Positions 1 through 12,303 of a DNA stretch of 64,000 nt are shown here, one piece after another. The position numbers were made by a program, and so were the translations under genes. This DNA is from Rhodocollybia butyracea (taxonomy: Eukaryota; Basidiomycota; Agaricomycetes; Agaricales; Omphalotaceae). The DNA lies in the NCBI GenBank assembly GCA_015501585.1, contig JADNRY010000083.1, positions 160,982 to 224,981 on the forward strand, written 5' to 3'. Each line of letters opens with the position of its first letter. The first letter of the stretch is position 1. Below the pieces are notes generated by a model. The model had not been told where the DNA came from. It worked only from the letters and a program-made list of their open reading frames with translations, and ran no database searches.

Positions 1-659
1 GGGGGATACAAGGAGTGCGTAACTGATAAGCCGTCAGCGTAATGAATATCCAGAGTTTGGGAGTACGGTGTAATACGAGTTTTACTCCATGCCGATAGAG
101 GACATAGTGATATCCGGCAACATGGAGATGTCACCGCTACCGTCGGTATCCATTCGTGCGTCAAGTGAAGGTGCTGTGGTAGAAGGATATGGTTAGTATA
201 ACGTCGGGGATGCGGAGGACGCAGTAGCGAGGATCGACGAAGGAAGGGCCGGGAGTCAAGACGGAAAAGGAGGAAGAATTCGGCCACACAAGGCAAAAAA
301 AGGAACAGAAATCCGAAAAAAGCACAAAAAAAAAATGCGGGAGATACAGATGTGTGCAAAAGCAGGTCCAAGCTCCTCTTGAAGCGCAATTATGCGTCGG
401 AGTCGGCAGCGTCACCTATCTAGACGCTGCGGGGGTGAAAAGCAGAAAGGCAACCACAGTCGAGCGATGTGAACCAATGGAGTAGGAGAGGAAGAGGAAG
501 CACCCAGGTTTATCGCGAGATTGCCAAGCAAACCGATAAAAATTCGAGAAACATGAGATATATACCAAAAAAGAAAAACTCGCATAATCGTACATCGAAA
601 AAAATGTGCTCAGCGTCCGAAAACAGGTTCCATAGCAAACAATCCTCAGGGTACGCCAC
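1..659. other. No gene recognised at window start
   Basis: No reading frame here resembles a known family. There are A-rich runs around 290-335. The right end is probably the 3' untranslated region of the leftward PWWP gene that stops at 660. Confidence 0.5.
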
Positions 660-2120
660 TCAAGTGTACCCAGCGTCACCGAAAAAAGATTTCATCTCAC
701 CTCCATTAGCCTGTCCATGCCCATTCCTATGCCCGTTTACATCAATAGCGCCGCCAGCAACACTCGAATTAATGGCATCAGCGATCCCATTCTCGTTGGC
801 GTTGTTCGCATTTGGGCTTTCGGAGCCGCCCATGTTGCTAGCCCCATTGTTCCGCACGCCAGAGGCGCCCCCGTTCTTGCCCGCCGACTCGTCTTTCCCG
901 TCGCCGCGATTCGCATTGATGATTTTCCCCCACAGGTCGACCAGGACCCGCGCGCGTTCGCGGAAGCGGTATAGCGAGTCGAGGGGCACCCTGTCGTCGC
1001 CGAGGGCGGTGATGTGGCGCATGACTTTGCCGATTTTGGAGAATTGGAGGTAGGCAATGTTCATGCGGTCGTAGGTCTCGATGTGTTTGAATAGGATGTC
1101 CATGTCGGGCATCTCGTCGTCCTTTGGGGCGGTGACTTTTGAGCTGAGGAAGATTTTTTGGAGACGGTGTCGCCATTCGCGGACTTTGTTTGCTTCGGGG
1201 TCTTTCGCTAGTTCGGCTAGGGGGGGGGGGGTAGGAAATGAGGTGTGAAAGAATGAGGTAAAGGAAAGGATTGGCTCACCGTCGTCACCAGCGTCGTCTT
1301 TCGTGGCCGAAGGCCCGAGTTTAGCTTTTTTGGTGACGGGAGGTGAGACAGCTTTATCGGGCTCGCCACCTGCTGCTACGCGGTCTTCGTCTTCGGACTC
1401 TACTGCGGCTTTCGACTTGCGGGCTCTGCCTGGGCCTTTCGGTTTCGTTGGGGCCGTGGACCCAGAGGCTTTGGCTTTGGCTCCTGGCTCCGAGTCACGT
1501 TTCCGTTTCTTTGGAGCGGAAGGGGCAGATGAAGGACTGTCCTTTGCTGCTGTCTTCTTCTTCTTGCTCGCAGCGGGTCGTTCTGATTCATCGACAAGCT
1601 CATCTTCTTCGTCTCCTTCTGCCTCGTCGTCTTCGACCTCTTTCAACGCATGTTGCTCTTCAGACCATTCCGTTGGATCCCTGGCAATTTTGTAGCCCTG
1701 TAACAGTTCGCCGCTCTTTTTGGCTGGGTCGGTTATGTAGGATTCTATTTCGTGCGGTTTCAATTTGGAGATGTCTTTTGGTGGAAGCCACGAGCTAGAG
1801 ATTGGGTGAGTCGTTAAATCAGGAGTATTTGAAGTCTTTGTTATGAGCGGCTACGTACAAGTCGCCTCTCGGAAAGAACTGGACACAGTAATGAGCAGAC
1901 TTTTTGTTTGATGGACGTTCTTTGGAGACACCAGCTGGCGTTGAGTTTGGATCAACGACCTGGGAAAGAAGTTTGAGACGCGAGAAATAAAAGAAATCAA
2001 AGACTTTAGACTTGCCCGTCCAGGCCATGGCGGGTATCCTCGGATTTTACCCAGGACTATATCGTCGACTTCGTATGAGGATACTGGGGCTTTGGAGCCA
2101 TTCGACGACTTTTTGTTCAT
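660..2120 (-). CDS. PWWP-domain chromatin protein with LEDGF/TFIIS-N-like C-terminal helical domain
   Basis: Four exons can be read: 2120-2016, 1959-1859, 1794-1280 and 1216-660, giving about 425 residues. The N-terminus carries a PWWP domain (GYPPWPGR, then HYCVQFFPRGD and SWLPPKDI), a fold that binds methylated histone tails and DNA. A long acidic and Lys/Ser/Pro-rich disordered stretch follows (about residues 110-250). The C-terminal third has a helical domain (RMNIAYLQFSKIGKVMRHI, then FRERARVLVDLWGKII) like the TFIIS-N/LEDGF integrase-binding fold. The end is Asn/Gly-rich and low complexity. The first intron uses a GC donor (GCAAGT); the third is 63 nt with no stop, so it could be translated if retained. 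All exons join in phase, so the gene looks intact. The likely role is nuclear, at methylated chromatin; specificity cannot be told. Confidence 0.85.
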
Positions 2121-2474
2121 CGTAATCTAGAGCAGAGGAAAAGCTTTTAGTTATCGTTGTTGACGAGTAAACGCAAAAAGGTTCATTATCACGCGACGTC
2201 AAATTTGGCGCTGATGACTAATAGGCGCTGATGAGTCTAAGCGCGCATGGCGAAGCAGTCTACAGCTTTTCCGCTATAATCGCTGGTTTTAATTACACTG
2301 CATCAAGTCGACTCATATATTTTGCGGTGCCACAGCCTCCGAATGAACAACAACTAAGGGTGTAGATTAGCGCGTGTAGTCATGGGCTATCCTCACGTAT
2401 AAAGAGCAGCGGATCTAACGATATAACCCAAGGTCCAGCGCTGTAGCCTTTGATCTTGTCTCCACTCTTTCACT
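2121..2474. promoter_or_regulatory. Divergent intergenic promoter region
   Basis: This gap separates two divergent starts (2120 leftward, 2475 rightward), so both promoters must lie here. An AT-rich stretch with a TATA-like sequence sits near 2396-2401 before the rightward gene. No other element was identified. Confidence 0.4.
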
Positions 2475-4713
2475 ATGGATAACCAACATGAGGTGAATAC
2501 TTGGAATATTTTCCCCGTTACTGGCAGTGGAAATTCTTAAACTTTTGACCTTAGTCTACATCGATAAGTCCGCAGTATACTCCCCAGTGGAATTGTAGTC
2601 CCTTGGACGAAGATTTCCGGTTACTCGCATCGCCTGAGCCTATGTTGGAGTCTGAGGTCAACTCACCAAAGGAACACGAGGTCGAACTTGGCGATGATAT
2701 TGACGGAGATCGCAAGCGTAGACGCGAGGCTTCTGTGTACTTGCCTGAAGAATATACCGATGTCTTTGACGTTGAACCTATGCCCTTGCTGCCTATTCCT
2801 GGGATCAGTCCGACTGATTCTTATCCCTATTGTCCGCCACCGGCACCTGCCATCGCCCCAACGCCACCCACCGCGTACGATGCCTCTTATCACTATAATC
2901 TCTACTCCGTGCCCCGATGCCCTTGACGCCACCTCTCCCATTCTACGACACCTCTATAACCGACAGGCCGGACGGCTTTGCCTATACAAATCCCATTTCT
3001 CCACCGCGCTCGCCCATCTTCAACTCTGTTACCGATCCGTTTAGTTCCTACGTCGATCGCAGCGCGACTCCGTTCGTGGCGCCGTATACTCCTTATACTC
3101 CCTACAATCCATCATACAATCCATCATACAATCCTTCGTACAACTCGTACATTCCTAACCCTCTTTACACTCCTTACACCCCTCACAGCACGTTCAACAG
3201 CACCTATACTCCAGGGCCATACGGCGCCTTTAACCCTCCTGGGGGTATCCCTCTCTCTGGTACCGACTATCCATATGTCCCCTATGTTGCATATACACCT
3301 CCGTACCCCTCTACCCCGTACTCTTACCCACTCTGGTACGACTCACCGAGACCTCTTACTCCACTTCCCCTACCTGATGTACCCGGGTCGAGGATAAAGG
3401 AGGCGCGGGACGCCCGGGGGCGGAGACGCCTACACCATTTGATTATCCCTATTCCTATTCCTATCCATCTTCACCAAGGCCTCTTAGTCCACCCCTCATC
3501 GCAATGGATGAAAAATCCCCGCGCGCGCACGAGCCGGCCGCACGAGTACCGGAGTGGGATGCGAATTTGGATTTAAGCAACCGCCATGCGCTGGTGAAAG
3601 AAACTCGCCGGAGATGGATCAAAGATCTTTTGAGGGCTGTTTTCGGCGTAAGTGTCCATATCCTCCCTTATCATCCGTACTAACCAAGATTCATTCTACA
3701 CAGTACGCCTTCTTCTCTTTAGGAACAATCACACTCCTCCTCGGGGTGTTATACCTCTACGACGCGGATTTGCAGTATGCGCGGTATAAGAAGATGGAAG
3801 ATAGTGTCACTATACAGACGTCCGGTACCGATCCTGCTGATATAGGGTGAGTTCTCAAACGATGTGTTCTCAACGATGTTTCAAGCTCTAACTCGCATAT
3901 CTTTACCTAGTTGCTCCGCCCCTGCCCAATGTTTCTCCGAATCCTTCGGTGCAGCTTCTCTCCCCGATTCCACAATACACTCATACATATACGCGCGCGC
4001 CCTCCGCCCCTACATCCAACTCATCCTCATCCTGGCCTGTTTACACGCTCACCATCCTCGCCATCGGCGCTTGGAGAACGACGCGCAAGATCCTTCGCTG
4101 CGTCAAGGAGGGTAATGCATTCGTGGAAGCGTATCTGGATTACAAGGACTGTACGGGGCACACGGATAAAAGGATCCAAAAAGCCGAAGCGTATGATGCG
4201 GAGTGGAACGCTCTCAGCTGCACATGCTACCCTTTCCAGTCCTGCATCGACCGTACCCTCCCGCTGCACCAAACTCTCAAACCCGCCCATCTCACCGAAT
4301 GGCTCGCAAACACGCTCTGGATCGTCTTCGCTCTGCATATTCCCCTCGTCGTGCTTCTAACCATAGGGTTAGGCTCCCTCCCTATTCTCGCGCGCGGCCC
4401 AGCTCCTGGGGCTTACCTCGACTATGCTTCGGGGTGTGCGATGTACATGCTCATTACTTCTGCGTGTTTGTACTCTGTGATGAGAGTTACGCGGCAGATC
4501 GTTGGATTGCGCCAGATCGCTAGCAGTGGGTTGACGAAAACGAGCGCGTTCCTAGAAGGGACTGGGCGTATATCCGGAGAGACGAGCGTTGAGGTCCCGT
4601 GGGTTTGTGCCAGGATGTGGAAGGAGATGGGGTTGGATTGGGAGGATGTCAGACGGGTTTGGAAGTATGGTGCGTTTTGGGGGTACGGTGGTCTTTATTA
4701 TGGCCGAGTATGA
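2475..4713 (+). pseudogene. Pro/Tyr-rich four-helix membrane protein, copy 1 (three frame breaks)
   Basis: The gene starts MDNQHE at 2475; exons are 2475-2492, 2555-3647, 3704-3846 and 3911-4713. The N-terminal 300 residues are low-complexity Pro/Tyr-rich with YNPS and YTP repeats, probably disordered and cytosolic. The C-terminal half has four hydrophobic segments: around YAFFSLGTITLLLGV, YIQLILILAC, IVFALHIPLVVLLTIG and CAMYMLITSACLY. The frame breaks three times: near 2915-2926, near 3400-3430, and at the T-run 4040-4042, where copy 2 has one T fewer and stays open. The coding pattern is otherwise well conserved, so this is either a young pseudogene or a gene carrying assembly indels. No family name was recognised. 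A truncated duplicate lies at 8284-9280. Confidence 0.6.
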
Positions 4714-5105
4714 AGGAAGGGGTGCTTTTTGGCTCCCGGACTTGGAGGACCACGTTTGACTGATGGTGTGCTGACAAGTATCGTAAATTGAGAGGATGAA
4801 TACGGATGTTTAGATGGGAGAAGGTGACGGCTCGAGGTGAATGTCAAACTGGGACGCTGTAATGTACTAAAATAGGTCAAGTATTTATATATCTCCTTTC
4901 CAGGTCGTATTCGGTGTATGTATGTATATCCTTCTGTCATTGTATCCTTGTTGCCTAAAATCACTACTCACTCGTAACCTCTGTATATGAAATGGCGCTT
5001 CTGCTCTTCCGTCTGCATCCACAAAGAATGCATACAAAAAGCACTATAGATAGTCCTCGCTCTTCATATTCCCCCCGACAGGCTCACAATCGCCTCTCCT
5101 CCCTC
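3675..5105. repeat. Segmental duplication, left copy (partner 8255-9730)
   Basis: The block runs from inside intron 2 of the four-helix gene (shared branch-site TACTAACC) through its stop and 3' flank. It matches 8255-9730 in the same order and orientation with scattered substitutions and indels. Confidence 0.8.
4970..5072. repeat. About 100-bp dispersed repeat, copy 1 of 4
   Basis: The unit starts CTCGTAACCTCTGTATATGA and ends near TCGCTCTTCAT. Further copies lie at 5300-5400 and 9576-9676, with a partial one at 10136-10205. It travels with the 3' flank of the four-helix gene. Confidence 0.75.
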
Positions 5106-5645
5106 GCGTGCAGGCAGCACCTGTACGCGTCAGATTGTTGCGCCCCGACGGACTTGGTGGTGGGGTGACGAAAGAAACAGCTGCAGGTGCGGAAAATGTG
5201 TTCTTCGAAGAGATACGAGAGTTGAGATTCCGTGGGTTTGCGCGAGGATGTGGAAAGGGATGGATTAGGGATGAGTTAGCCCTACAGCACACCTGGGCTC
5301 AACTCGTAACCTCTGTATATGAACTGGCGTTTCTGCTCGTGCGTCTGCCTCCACAAAGAATGCATACAAAAAGCACTCTAGATAGTCCTCGCTCTTCATT
5401 TCCCCCTCGTTACGCTCACAATCGCTGGGGGATCCCTCTCCTCCGTCGCGCGCAGATCAGGATATGCCTTGTGACCTCAACGTGTTTGTATTCTGTGATG
5501 AGCGTTACGCGTCAGGTCGTTGCGCCCCGACGGACATGCCCAGGATTTACTATCCTATGGCGCCCCCAGAAGCCATGTATTGTGTACGATGCTAGACGAT
5601 TGCTTCGTTCGGCTGGTGCTGTCTCATTGTGGAACCTGCGGTAAG
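5106..5645 (+). pseudogene. Scrambled 3'-end remnants of the four-helix membrane gene
   Basis: Fragments related to the C-terminus of the 2475-4713 gene lie here out of frame and rearranged. Around 5150-5270 the frame recalls the region before its stop; around 5470-5530 it resembles the LYSVMRVTRQ segment (here LYSVMSVTRQ). The dispersed repeat at 5300-5400 separates the pieces. A better preserved version of the same remnant is at 9735-10010. Confidence 0.5.
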
Positions 5646-5751
5646 TACCACGTGCGTTCAGCGCTTTTTTGTTTCACGGTCACTTACGCCTTTCCTCCAG
5701 GTCCTTGACCTCCGTTCAAATTTCAACCAATACTATCTCATTATGCAGTAG

Positions 5752-7290
5752 ATGTATCGAACGTCACCTGAAACTCTCGGAATCATCTCGAATTTCGATG
5801 CACCGTTTATGTGCGATCCAGCCACCTTGCTTAATTCAGAAATAAAGGAGAAGGCTGCTCAGCCCGGGAAAGAGAAGACAGTCGCTTTGCCACCAGGCGC
5901 GAAAACAGAAACTGCCGGCCATGATAAACTATTTCCTCAAGTTCCGTCGAAGGACATTCTCCACGGATGCACCTACACGTTTGAATACAAGGACAAATCA
6001 CGAAAAGTGAAATTTGGCAAAGTTCTCTTTCGTCCGCACGGCATTCTTGGTCGTGGAACGTTGGTTGTTGAGGTTACGTGTTGCTGTAATGACGACGGAT
6101 GTGCATGTGCTTGGAAGGATCTTGACCTGGTGATGAAGCTAAGTTTCGCTAGCAACACTAGAGACCCCGAAGTCACATTCATCCAAGAATGCATGGACAT
6201 TGTCGCTCGAGATCCCGCTCATAATTGGGTTCTCAATCACCTTCCCGAGGTACATGCCACATTCTCCATCCCGTTCGGTCCAGGTACTGTCCAGGGCAGA
6301 CTGAAAGAGGAATTTGGAGACGACTATGAAGAGCGCGAACTGCATGGGTCGATTCAGTCCAGACTCTACGAGCTAATGAGTTTGGAGACTTCACGGGAAT
6401 TTGGGCAAGCGATCTATGACATTGTTCAATGTATGTTCACTTTGATTTGATCTCAGTCATGATCTAATCTGCTCATATCCAGGTCATGAATGGGTTCATG
6501 AACACGCTCGTATCCTTCACCGCGATATCAGCCTCAAGAATATGATGGTTAGAAGAGCCAGCGATGGGACAAAGTTTGGCGTATTAAACGACTTTGATCT
6601 CGCTTTGTTTGTGGACCGCCCAAAAGCCTCGCCAACCTCCAACCATCGGACCGGCACCAGGTGCGTATATTTTTGTTGTTATATTCTAACTTTACTCATG
6701 TTTGCCTTGCTCCATCATCTTCCTTCACTCTACTCAAAGGCCATTCATGGCGCATGAACAACATGATCCTGACTGGAAAGGCCCGGTTCTCGCTCGCCAT
6801 GACCTAGAGTCCTTTTTCTATGCTACTCTGCTCTTATCGTGCATCTATGAGAAACCAGGTGGCAAGGTGGTTTCTTCAGGAGCCAAGACACACTATGACA
6901 CGTGGCTAGAGTCGGGGGATGACAGTCTTTCGTCGCAAAAGATACGTCTATTGCATAAAAAACACGTGGATTCCCCCTGTTCGGAAACATTTTCGCGCCT
7001 TCGAGCCCTGGTTGCGCCGCATCCAATGGGCTTTGCGGTTTGGGTTTGTCGGGCGCGAATATTTTGAAGTCTTGTCGGACGAAGTGGACGAGGACCAAAT
7101 GCATGAATTGAATAAGAAACTTACATTTGACGATAAAACCCTCAATGGTAAGGTCACGTATGACATGATGATTATGACCATGTACACCTTCAATGAGGTG
7201 GACTTGGTCACAAGGAGCTCCAAGCGACAGGCATTTGTTGACCAGTTTAGGTTGAAGTGGGAGTCACAGCGAAAGACACGGGGATTCTAG
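5752..7290 (+). CDS. FunK1-type fungal protein kinase (one frame break near the 3' end)
   Basis: Exons are 5752-6430, 6483-6660 and 6740-7290; both introns splice in phase. The catalytic loop is HRDISLKNMM, where FunK1 kinases carry HRDIS...N. The metal-binding motif is NDFDLA in place of DFG, as usual in this family, followed by GTRPFMAHE at the activation-segment end. The N-lobe is short: the usual glycine loop is not obvious, and residues 15-60 are a charged insertion. At the A6 run 6957-6962 the frame shifts; the remaining C-terminal helices (FRAFEPWLRRIQW) continue in the next frame to a TAG at 7290. This is either an indel error or a truncating mutation. FunK1 kinases are expanded in mushroom genomes and their substrates are unknown. 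Confidence 0.7.
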
Positions 7291-8254
7291 TTTGTGTCCT
7301 GATGCCGTGGTACTTCAAGTTGTCTTCCTCATTATATCATTTTTGCTGTCTGCTGTGTTTCGCTTTCCGTCCGCCTTCTGTATCTTATGTTACTTCGATA
7401 CGTGACCTCTACACCGTGTACTTTTACTTGTTGGACAATCATTTTCAAAGCGGACACTCAGTCCTTTCTAATTGAGATCTTTCCCTTCGTTCCAGGCAAT
7501 CTTCCTTATCAATGTTCTTGGTGGGCACAGGCAAGTACTGTTGTCTGAACCGGATTGAATTGCGAAAGAGTAGTCCACTGAGGCTGCGCGCTATCAGCAT
7601 CTCTCGAATGGTTGTTAGGGGTGAAAAGTCAGTAGAGTCTGATGACCTTGAAACTAGGGGGAGTGGAAGATCATATTTTGCTTAACTTCCCCACGTAGCT
7701 ATATGTAAGCAGCTTCCCTTTACTGGAGGGCTGTGGGTAAGTACAAGACACGACTGCTTCCAGACGAGTATTAGTCAAGATTGAAGAAAATTATGTTGAA
7801 CACTAAGTTATGTACCGGTTCATAGCACTGAGAAAATGTTGGTGGAGAGATAGCACCGTGGTGTATCTGAGGGAGTGAGTTGGCGTTGAGTGAGGACGAG
7901 AGGAAAAGCATTGCAAGGACTGAAACAAGAGGAGAGAAAGAGTTCGATTGTCGAATCTGATGTCCTGATGTCACCGACTACTGCTGCGCATCCTATCCCA
8001 TCCACAGCACCTAATACTCAATCATGATATTTCCAGAATGAAAATATTAAGAACAGGATATTATGTGCGGTGCCGGGTGGATGCGATTCCTGCAGGCCCG
8101 TGCCTGAATTCAAAGCTATGATAATTGAGACACGAGACTCGAGACCAAGGCAGAGACCCGCACAAGCCCGAATCAACTGCCCCAGAGCGTCGTGTCCCGG
8201 GTACCAAATCATGAAGAGACTAACGGCCGCACAGTTCCTCAAGGGATAGTGGGG
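7291..8254. other. Gene-free stretch with one dispersed repeat
   Basis: No coding frame is supported. The right half (7797-8250) is a dispersed repeat; 7291-7796 shows nothing recognisable. Confidence 0.5.
7797..8250. repeat. Dispersed repeat of about 450 bp, copy 1 (partner 25502-26010)
   Basis: Sequence around GTGGAGAGATAGCACCGTGG through GAATTCAAAGCTA matches 25502-26010 in the same orientation, with short insertions in the second copy. Neither copy has a convincing reading frame. Confidence 0.8.
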
Positions 8255-9730
8255 ATTCGATACTAACCAAAATTTGTGTTACACAGTACGCCTTCTTCTC
8301 TCTAGGAACAATCACACTCATCCTCGGGTGTTATACCTCTACGACGCGGATTTGCAGTATGCGCGGTATAAGAAGATGGAAGATAGTATCGCTATACAGG
8401 CGTCTGGCACTGATCCTGCTGATATAGGGTGAGTTCTCACATAGCGTTTCAAGCCCTAGCGCTCATATCTTTCCCTAGTTGCTCCGCCGCCGCCCAATGT
8501 TTCTCCGAACCCCTCGGTGCAGCTACTGTCCCTGGTTCCCCAGTACACTCATACATATACGCGCGCGCCCTCCGTCCCTACATCCAGCTCCTCCTCATCC
8601 TGGCCTGTTACACGCTCACCATCATCGCCATCGGCGCCTGGCGGACCCACGCGCAAGATCCTTCGCTGCGTCAAGGAGAGTAATACATTCGTGGAAGCGT
8701 ATTTGGATTATAAGGACTGTACGGGGCACACGGATAAAAGGATCCAACAAGCCGAAGTTCCGCTCCGCGTGATACGCTCTCAGTTGTGCATGCTACCCCT
8801 TTCCGGTCCTGCGTCGATTTCACCCTCCCGCTGCACCAGACCCTCAAACCCACCCATCTCACCGACTGGCTCGCAAACACGCTCTGGATGGTTTTCGCTC
8901 TCTATATTCCCCCCGTCGTGCTCCTAACCGTGGGGATAGGCTCCCTCCCTATTCTCGCGCGCGGCCCAGCTCCTGGGGCTTACCTCGACTATGCGTCGGG
9001 GTGTGCGATGTATACGCTCGTGACCTCTGCGTGTGTGTACTCTGTGATGAGGGCTACGCGCCACATCGTTGAGGCGCACCAGATCACTGGTAGTGGGTTG
9101 ATAAAATCGAGCGCGTTCCTAGAAGGGACTGGGCGTATATCCGGCGAGACGAGCGTTGAGGTCCCGTGGGTTTGTGCGAGGATGTGGAAGGAGATGGGGT
9201 TGGATTGGGAGGATGTCAGACGGGTTTTGGAAGTATGGTGCGTTTTGGGGTACGGTGGTCTTTATTATGGCCGAGTATGAAGCAAGGGGTGCTTTTTGGC
9301 TCCCGGACTTGGAGGAACGCGCTTGACTGATGGTGTGCTGAGAAGTATCGTAAATCGAGTGGATGAATACGGATGTTTAGATAGGAGAAGTTGCTTCGGA
9401 AGGATCAGTTTGAGAACAAATGTACGGCTCGAGGTGAATGTCAAACTGGGACGCTGTAATGTACTAAAATAGGTCAAGTATTTATATATCTGCTTTCCAG
9501 GTCGTATTAGGTGTATGTATGTATATCCTTGTGTCATTGTATCCTTCTTGCCTAAAGTCCCTATAGCACACCTGGGCTCGTAACCTCTGTATATGAACTG
9601 GCGTTTCTGCTCTTGCGTCTGCATCCACAAAGAATGCATCCAAAAAGCACTCTAGATAGTCCTCGCTCTTCATATTCCCCTCGTCACGCTCACAATCGCG
9701 GCGAGGATCCCTCTCCTCCCTCGCGCGCAG
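8255..9730. repeat. Segmental duplication, right copy (partner 3675-5105)
   Basis: Direct-orientation match to 3675-5105, including the 3' flank with the CTCGTAACCTCTG repeat at 9576-9676. Confidence 0.8.
8284..9280 (+). pseudogene. Truncated duplicate of the four-helix membrane gene, copy 2
   Basis: Homology to copy 1 begins inside its second intron, so the start and Pro/Tyr-rich half are missing. The first exon reads YAFFSL but loses one G (CTCGGGTG against CTCGGGGTG). The second intron is retained (about 8429-8479). An extra base near 8647-8655 shifts the frame again (stop at 8683). The C-terminal part is open from about 8786 to 9280 and ends GYGGLYYGRV as in copy 1. With no promoter-proximal exon and several breaks, this is a pseudogene. 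Confidence 0.8.
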
Positions 9731-9734
9731 ATCA

Positions 9735-10010
9735 GGATATGCGATGTATATCCTTGTGACCTCAACGTGTTTGTATTCTGTGATGAGCGTTACGCGTCAG
9801 GTTGTTGCGCCCCGACGGACTTGGTGGTGGTGGGCTGACGAAAGAAATAGCTGCAGGTGCGGAAAATGTGTTCTTCAAAGAGATACGAGAGTTGAGATTC
9901 TGTGGGTTTGCGCGAGGATTTGGAAGAGGATTGATTAGGGACGGATTAGGAGGATGTTGGGACGGGGTTGATGGTATGGTGTGGTAGTCTTCATTACAGT
10001 AGGAGGAAAG
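9735..10010 (+). pseudogene. Third remnant of the four-helix membrane gene C-terminus
   Basis: The frame reads MYILVTSTCLYSVMSVTRQ, close to MYMLITSACLYSVMRVTRQ of copy 1. It then continues out of frame through segments related to the last 70 residues (cgcgagga, gattagg, tcttcatta). It is only about 90 codons long and lacks all upstream exons. Confidence 0.6.
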
Positions 10011-10400
10011 ATCAATTCCACCATACTTGATATCGAAAGTTCACGAGAACCGCGGCCAGGGATACCTCTGCACTTGACAAGATACATGCATCGTTGTATC
10101 CTTGTTGCCTAAATTCGTCACCCTACAATGGAGCTCAGTAGTCGTGATCTCTGTATATTATGAACTATGAACTGATGTTTCTGCTCTTGCATCTGCCTCC
10201 GCCAAGAGCCCTCCACCAAGAACAAGTAGGTAGGGCCACCTCAGTTTCGAAGCAACTTCACGCTAGTATTCCGATTTTCAAAACGATTTCTTATACAGAT
10301 CATCACTACAGTAGGGGGAAAGAAAGATCACCTCGACCATACTTGATATCAAAACACTATGAGGAGTCCAGGGTACCCCTGCACTTGACAAGATATATGG
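10010..10400. repeat. Short tandem duplication (10010-10110 and 10305-10400)
   Basis: Two copies share CCATACTTGATATC and CTGCACTTGACAAGATA in the same order, about 300 bp apart. The interval also holds a partial CTCTGTATAT repeat. No gene is supported between them. Confidence 0.65.
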
Positions 10401-10418
10401 GGACTCCATATAAGTACA

Positions 10419-12303
10419 TCAGTCGCACAAAGTGTACGAGTCCTGGCCAAGAAAATGACAAAATGAAAATGAATACTTGACCCAAAAATAACCAACATAC
10501 CTTAACACCCCGATTCAAAACCTTTCTATCATTCATAAAGTTCAGCCGATGCATCTCTGCTTCTTCCCTCGTCAAAGTCCCTTCATAGGCGTACTCCCAG
10601 ATAATAGCAAGCAATTCTGGAGGGAGAGCCGTTCCCCCAGTCGAACGAAAGGATATTGCAGATATCAAGGCGAACATCGTAGGTTCATTGCAACTACGCA
10701 TTTGCATCGGTACCTCGGTGGTTGTCAAGAGTTTTATGAATCGGTTATTCATTTTGTCGATACTAAATCCATGGTAAGTTTTATCCAGTGGTCGAGTGTC
10801 GTTGACGAGGAAGAAACAGAGCTAGAGAAGGAGCAAGTGAATACTTGATGTTCATCAAAGAATTGAATAACACAAAAAGGTACTTGCAATTTTTCTACTC
10901 GCAGCTTGATCTCCACCGGTAGAAGTGTTGGTAATTCGAGCAACCTTGTGCTAGGAAAGACATGAGTCAGAAGATCTATAGGCGGGATGTAGATACATAC
11001 TTGAAGCCAAATGGGGAAGGAAAGCATTCTTCCGGTCCCATTGCCGCTGTTTGTCGTTGGCACCGTACCCAAATGAAAGGCGAGAGGCGCGTGGTTGAGA
11101 TGGGAACAAGCTCTCCGGCCGCCCCATCGCGCGATTCCATTTCCCAGTCACTCGGATAATGATCTTCGCGTCCGTCATCGTCCCCATTATTCGTTCTGAA
11201 TTTGAGTGAGAAATTATATATGCACATGTGGCAGATCCATCTGAATGCTGATAGAGAAAACTCTTACGCCTTGTGTGAGATCCCTGGGAGAGGGAAAGTC
11301 CATGTTTGCGTCTCGAAACTTGCGAACCCTTAATCCTTCATCTCGTATAGAGCCAACGCTATCATAGTAGTAGATGACGGAGGCTACAATTTGCTCATGA
11401 GGCTGGAATAAGCTTTTCGGTGAGGCATAAGCAACGCAGAGAGCGGCTGGTCACCTACCATCCCTTCCATTTGCCATGACCCTTCATATTCTTGCCCAGG
11501 TGTCAGAACGTAATTAGCTGCCTTGAAGTAAAGATAAAATTAAAATTCGGTGTTTCGATTGAAAATAAATTTGAACAAGATGAGTACCTTCACTATGACT
11601 TTCATCTTCTTGCCCTTGTACATTTCCGAAGCAACAAATTCATCGCCAAGGTCATCAAAAGTCGTTTTGATGCGGTCTTCCTGAGCGATATCTCGTTGAA
11701 GCTGTTCTTTTGCTTGTTTCTCGGCGTGTCGTTGAGCATCCCATCCAGACGAATGCCCATCGAGAAACTGTGTCCACATTTGTCTCGTTAATCCGCGCCT
11801 ATTTTCAGAGACAAACTCCCGACGTTCCAGCCGTCGTCCAACTATGAAACCATCCCCATCAAGGAGTAAGCATTTCGACAAACTCTAGAGAATACGAGGA
11901 CAAACCAGATGGAGATTCATCCGCAATATACTCAGAACTCGTTTCCAACGTCTTTTCGAAGTGAGGCAGCGCAAGCAGAAACATTTTTTCAATCGCCCTG
12001 TAGAGGCCAGGATGTTGTTCGCGCGTGCCCAAACCATTGATGTATGAGTCGATATGAGCGTCCGTTCCGTCCGGGATATTCTGAAGACGGACGGTATCCA
12101 AGCATACGAGGAGATCAAGTCTTGTGTGTATTTAGAAATTAATTTTGTATGAAAACTTGTTATCTTTTCCAACGGAGGAAGCTTAACATTTGACGAGGAG
12201 ACAGGAGTGACTCCGGCGATATATGGATCTATATGTCTCAAAAAGCGTTCACTGTAGTAGAGCAACAAGTAGGACTTACAAAGCGAGGGATGTACTAGAT
12301 CTC
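10419..12303 (-). pseudogene. DUF4246 copy A, 5'-truncated and frameshifted
   Basis: Compared with intact copy B, this copy starts inside exon 4 (HPSLC); exons 1-3 are absent upstream. One base is lost near 12077-12083 (ATATCCCGG against ATATCCCCAG), breaking frame after SYAWIPSVFRIS. The acceptor before the PSDWEME exon is altered (ACAT where the paralogue has ACAG) next to an insertion near 11215-11230. Downstream the family features remain: YPSDWEME, LSFPIWLQ, HKV, RKI, CFFLVND, EVPMQMRSCNEPTMF and the terminal TLCD. The GC-AG intron (10822-10887) is kept. It is a decayed tandem duplicate of copy B. Confidence 0.8.

Noticed and set aside
469..1053. 194-codon rightward open frame
   Set aside because: Antisense to the PWWP gene's last exon; composition mirrors that coding strand and no domain is visible.
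1303..1798. Two overlapping rightward frames (130 and 151 codons)
   Set aside because: Antisense shadows of the acidic/Lys-rich low-complexity exon of the PWWP gene.
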